Source of the DNA: Acinetobacter piscicola
Lineage (GTDB): Bacteria; Pseudomonadota; Gammaproteobacteria; Pseudomonadales; Moraxellaceae
Assembly (NCBI RefSeq): GCF_015218165.1
Contig: NZ_CP048659.1
Coordinates: 2,356,001 to 2,420,000, forward strand
Direction: 5' to 3'
Length of the DNA: 64,000 nucleotides
Made by a program: the position numbers and the translations under genes. Positions within the stretch are counted from its first letter, which is position 1; every line of letters starts with the position of its first letter. The notes beneath the pieces were generated by a model. It saw only the letters and a list, made by a program, of their open reading frames with translations. It was not told the origin of the DNA and did no database searches. Shown here piece by piece: positions 63,315 to 64,000 of the stretch.

Positions 63315-64000
63315 ATGAATATATTAGAACGCTTAGGAATCCGGCACCCTATTTTTTTAGCCCCAATGGCAGGTGTTTCCACACCTGAATTGGCAGCCGA
63401 AGTGGCAAATCAAGGAGGTCTTGGCTCACTGGGTTTAGGGGCAAATTCAGTCAGTGCTGCTCGTGAGCAAATCTTAAAAACCCAAGAGTTGACAAGTTTG
63501 CCCTTTCAAGTGAACTTTTTTTGCCATCAGCCTGAAGCATTGAATGAAACAGCAAATCAAAGATGGATTGAACATTTAAAACCTGAATTTGCAAAGTTTA
63601 ATGCAGAAGCGCCACAAGATTTGAAATGCATTTACCCTAGTTTTCTGGACAATGATGATTTTTTAAATTTAGTTTTGCAGACACAACCCAAAGCCGTTAG
63701 TTTTCATTTTGGCATTCCACATGCTTATCAAATTCAACAATTAAAAGATGCAAATATTATTACCATGGTGTCTGCCACCAATCTTGCAGAAGCCAAAGCC
63801 ATCGAAGCAGCAGGTATTGATATCATCATTGCACAAGGTGTAGAAGCAGGTGGGCATCGTGGTATTTTTAATCCTGATTTGGATGGTGCAATTAAAACTT
63901 TTGATCTCATTCAACTGATTAAAAAATACTGTCAGACACCTGTCGTCGCTGCGGGCGGTATTATGAACGGTCAACAAGCCAAACAAGCACTGAACTTGGG
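63315..64000 (+). CDS. Nitronate monooxygenase (2-nitropropane dioxygenase-like), truncated at the window edge
   Basis: The open frame begins MNILERLGIRHPIFLAPMAG with AAGGAG upstream and stays open to the edge (228 codons). It is of the NPD/nitronate monooxygenase family: PMAGVSTPELAAEVANQGGLGSLG, VSFHFGIP and AQGVEAGGHRG are typical, with FMN-binding residues in the (VVAA)GGI element. It oxidises alkyl nitronates; the natural substrate may be propionate 3-nitronate. The 3' end is outside the window. Confidence 0.93.
   Translation, partial: MNILERLGIRHPIFLAPMAGVSTPELAAEVANQGGLGSLGLGANSVSAAREQILKTQELTSLPFQVNFFCHQPEALNETANQRWIEHLKPEFAKFNAEAPQDLKCIYPSFLDNDDFLNLVLQTQPKAVSFHFGIPHAYQIQQLKDANIITMVSATNLAEAKAIEAAGIDIIIAQGVEAGGHRGIFNPDLDGAIKTFDLIQLIKKYCQTPVVAAGGIMNGQQAKQALNL

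Overview
The window looks like a chromosomal segment of an Acinetobacter species. It is AT-rich, and the gene set is characteristic of that genus: cstA-ybdD, efp/epmB, an enlarged AmpG-like permease, long PstA/PstC permeases, HrpA, AhpC and AhpF encoded apart, and a urate/allantoin cluster. The species cannot be named from sequence reading alone.

Layout. (a) 1-2936 is the right end of a prophage or integrative element: KilAC/Rha-type antirepressor, small HTH protein and tyrosine integrase, next to tRNA-Val(GAC). (b) 3064-6979 is a moxR-DUF58-tgpA operon. (c) 7150-9574 is ybdD-cstA. (d) 9902-15865 has efp facing epmB, followed by a long PilZ protein and a degenerate FimX-like c-di-GMP receptor. 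(e) 15964-23251 holds rpmE with a structured leader, an SBF-family transporter, gloA, ampG with an inserted beta-rich domain, and a Lon-like protease. (f) 23338-28162 is pstSCAB behind an array of four PhoB half-sites. (g) 28730-40055 holds lipid, envelope and housekeeping genes (desaturase, DUF2520, OmpA-like, GFA, acyltransferase, ketoacyl synthase III, hrpA) and three tandem paralogous small membrane proteins. (h) 40395-40958 is ahpC.

(i) 41080-50717 is a purine catabolism cluster. By homology it provides HpxD-like Rieske oxygenase (hypoxanthine to xanthine), HpxO (urate to 5-hydroxyisourate), UraH, UraD, PuuE (allantoinase), Alc (allantoicase), AllA (ureidoglycolate lyase), a NCS2 permease, a LysR and a GntR regulator. 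Together these take imported urate to glyoxylate and two urea. A near-identical 15-bp operator lies before alc/gntR and before uraD, and a related palindrome lies before hpxO, which ties the cluster to the GntR regulator. The whole cluster lies between intact ahpC and a decayed second copy of the ahpC 3' end plus terminator (about 50820-50970), as if it is a discrete inserted block.

(j) 50718-52055 is a scrap zone: the ahpC relic, an AraC C-terminal relic, an 18-bp perfect inverted repeat, and an intact IS1595-family element whose target duplication contains the start codon of the next gene. (k) 52050-56341 has an unrecognised 581-residue protein, a KTSC protein, an O-methyltransferase, a DUF1653 protein and two Roadblock/LC7 proteins. 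(l) 56746-61007 holds ahpF, an Ala-rich lipoprotein, a VIT-family protein and a YeeE/YedE transporter. (m) 61072-63110 encodes a radical SAM protein and its partner, a putative DNA repair/modification pair. (n) 63315 to the edge is a truncated nitronate monooxygenase gene.

No CRISPR array, rRNA or replication origin was seen. All functions are assigned by reading motifs and recalling families; no search was run.
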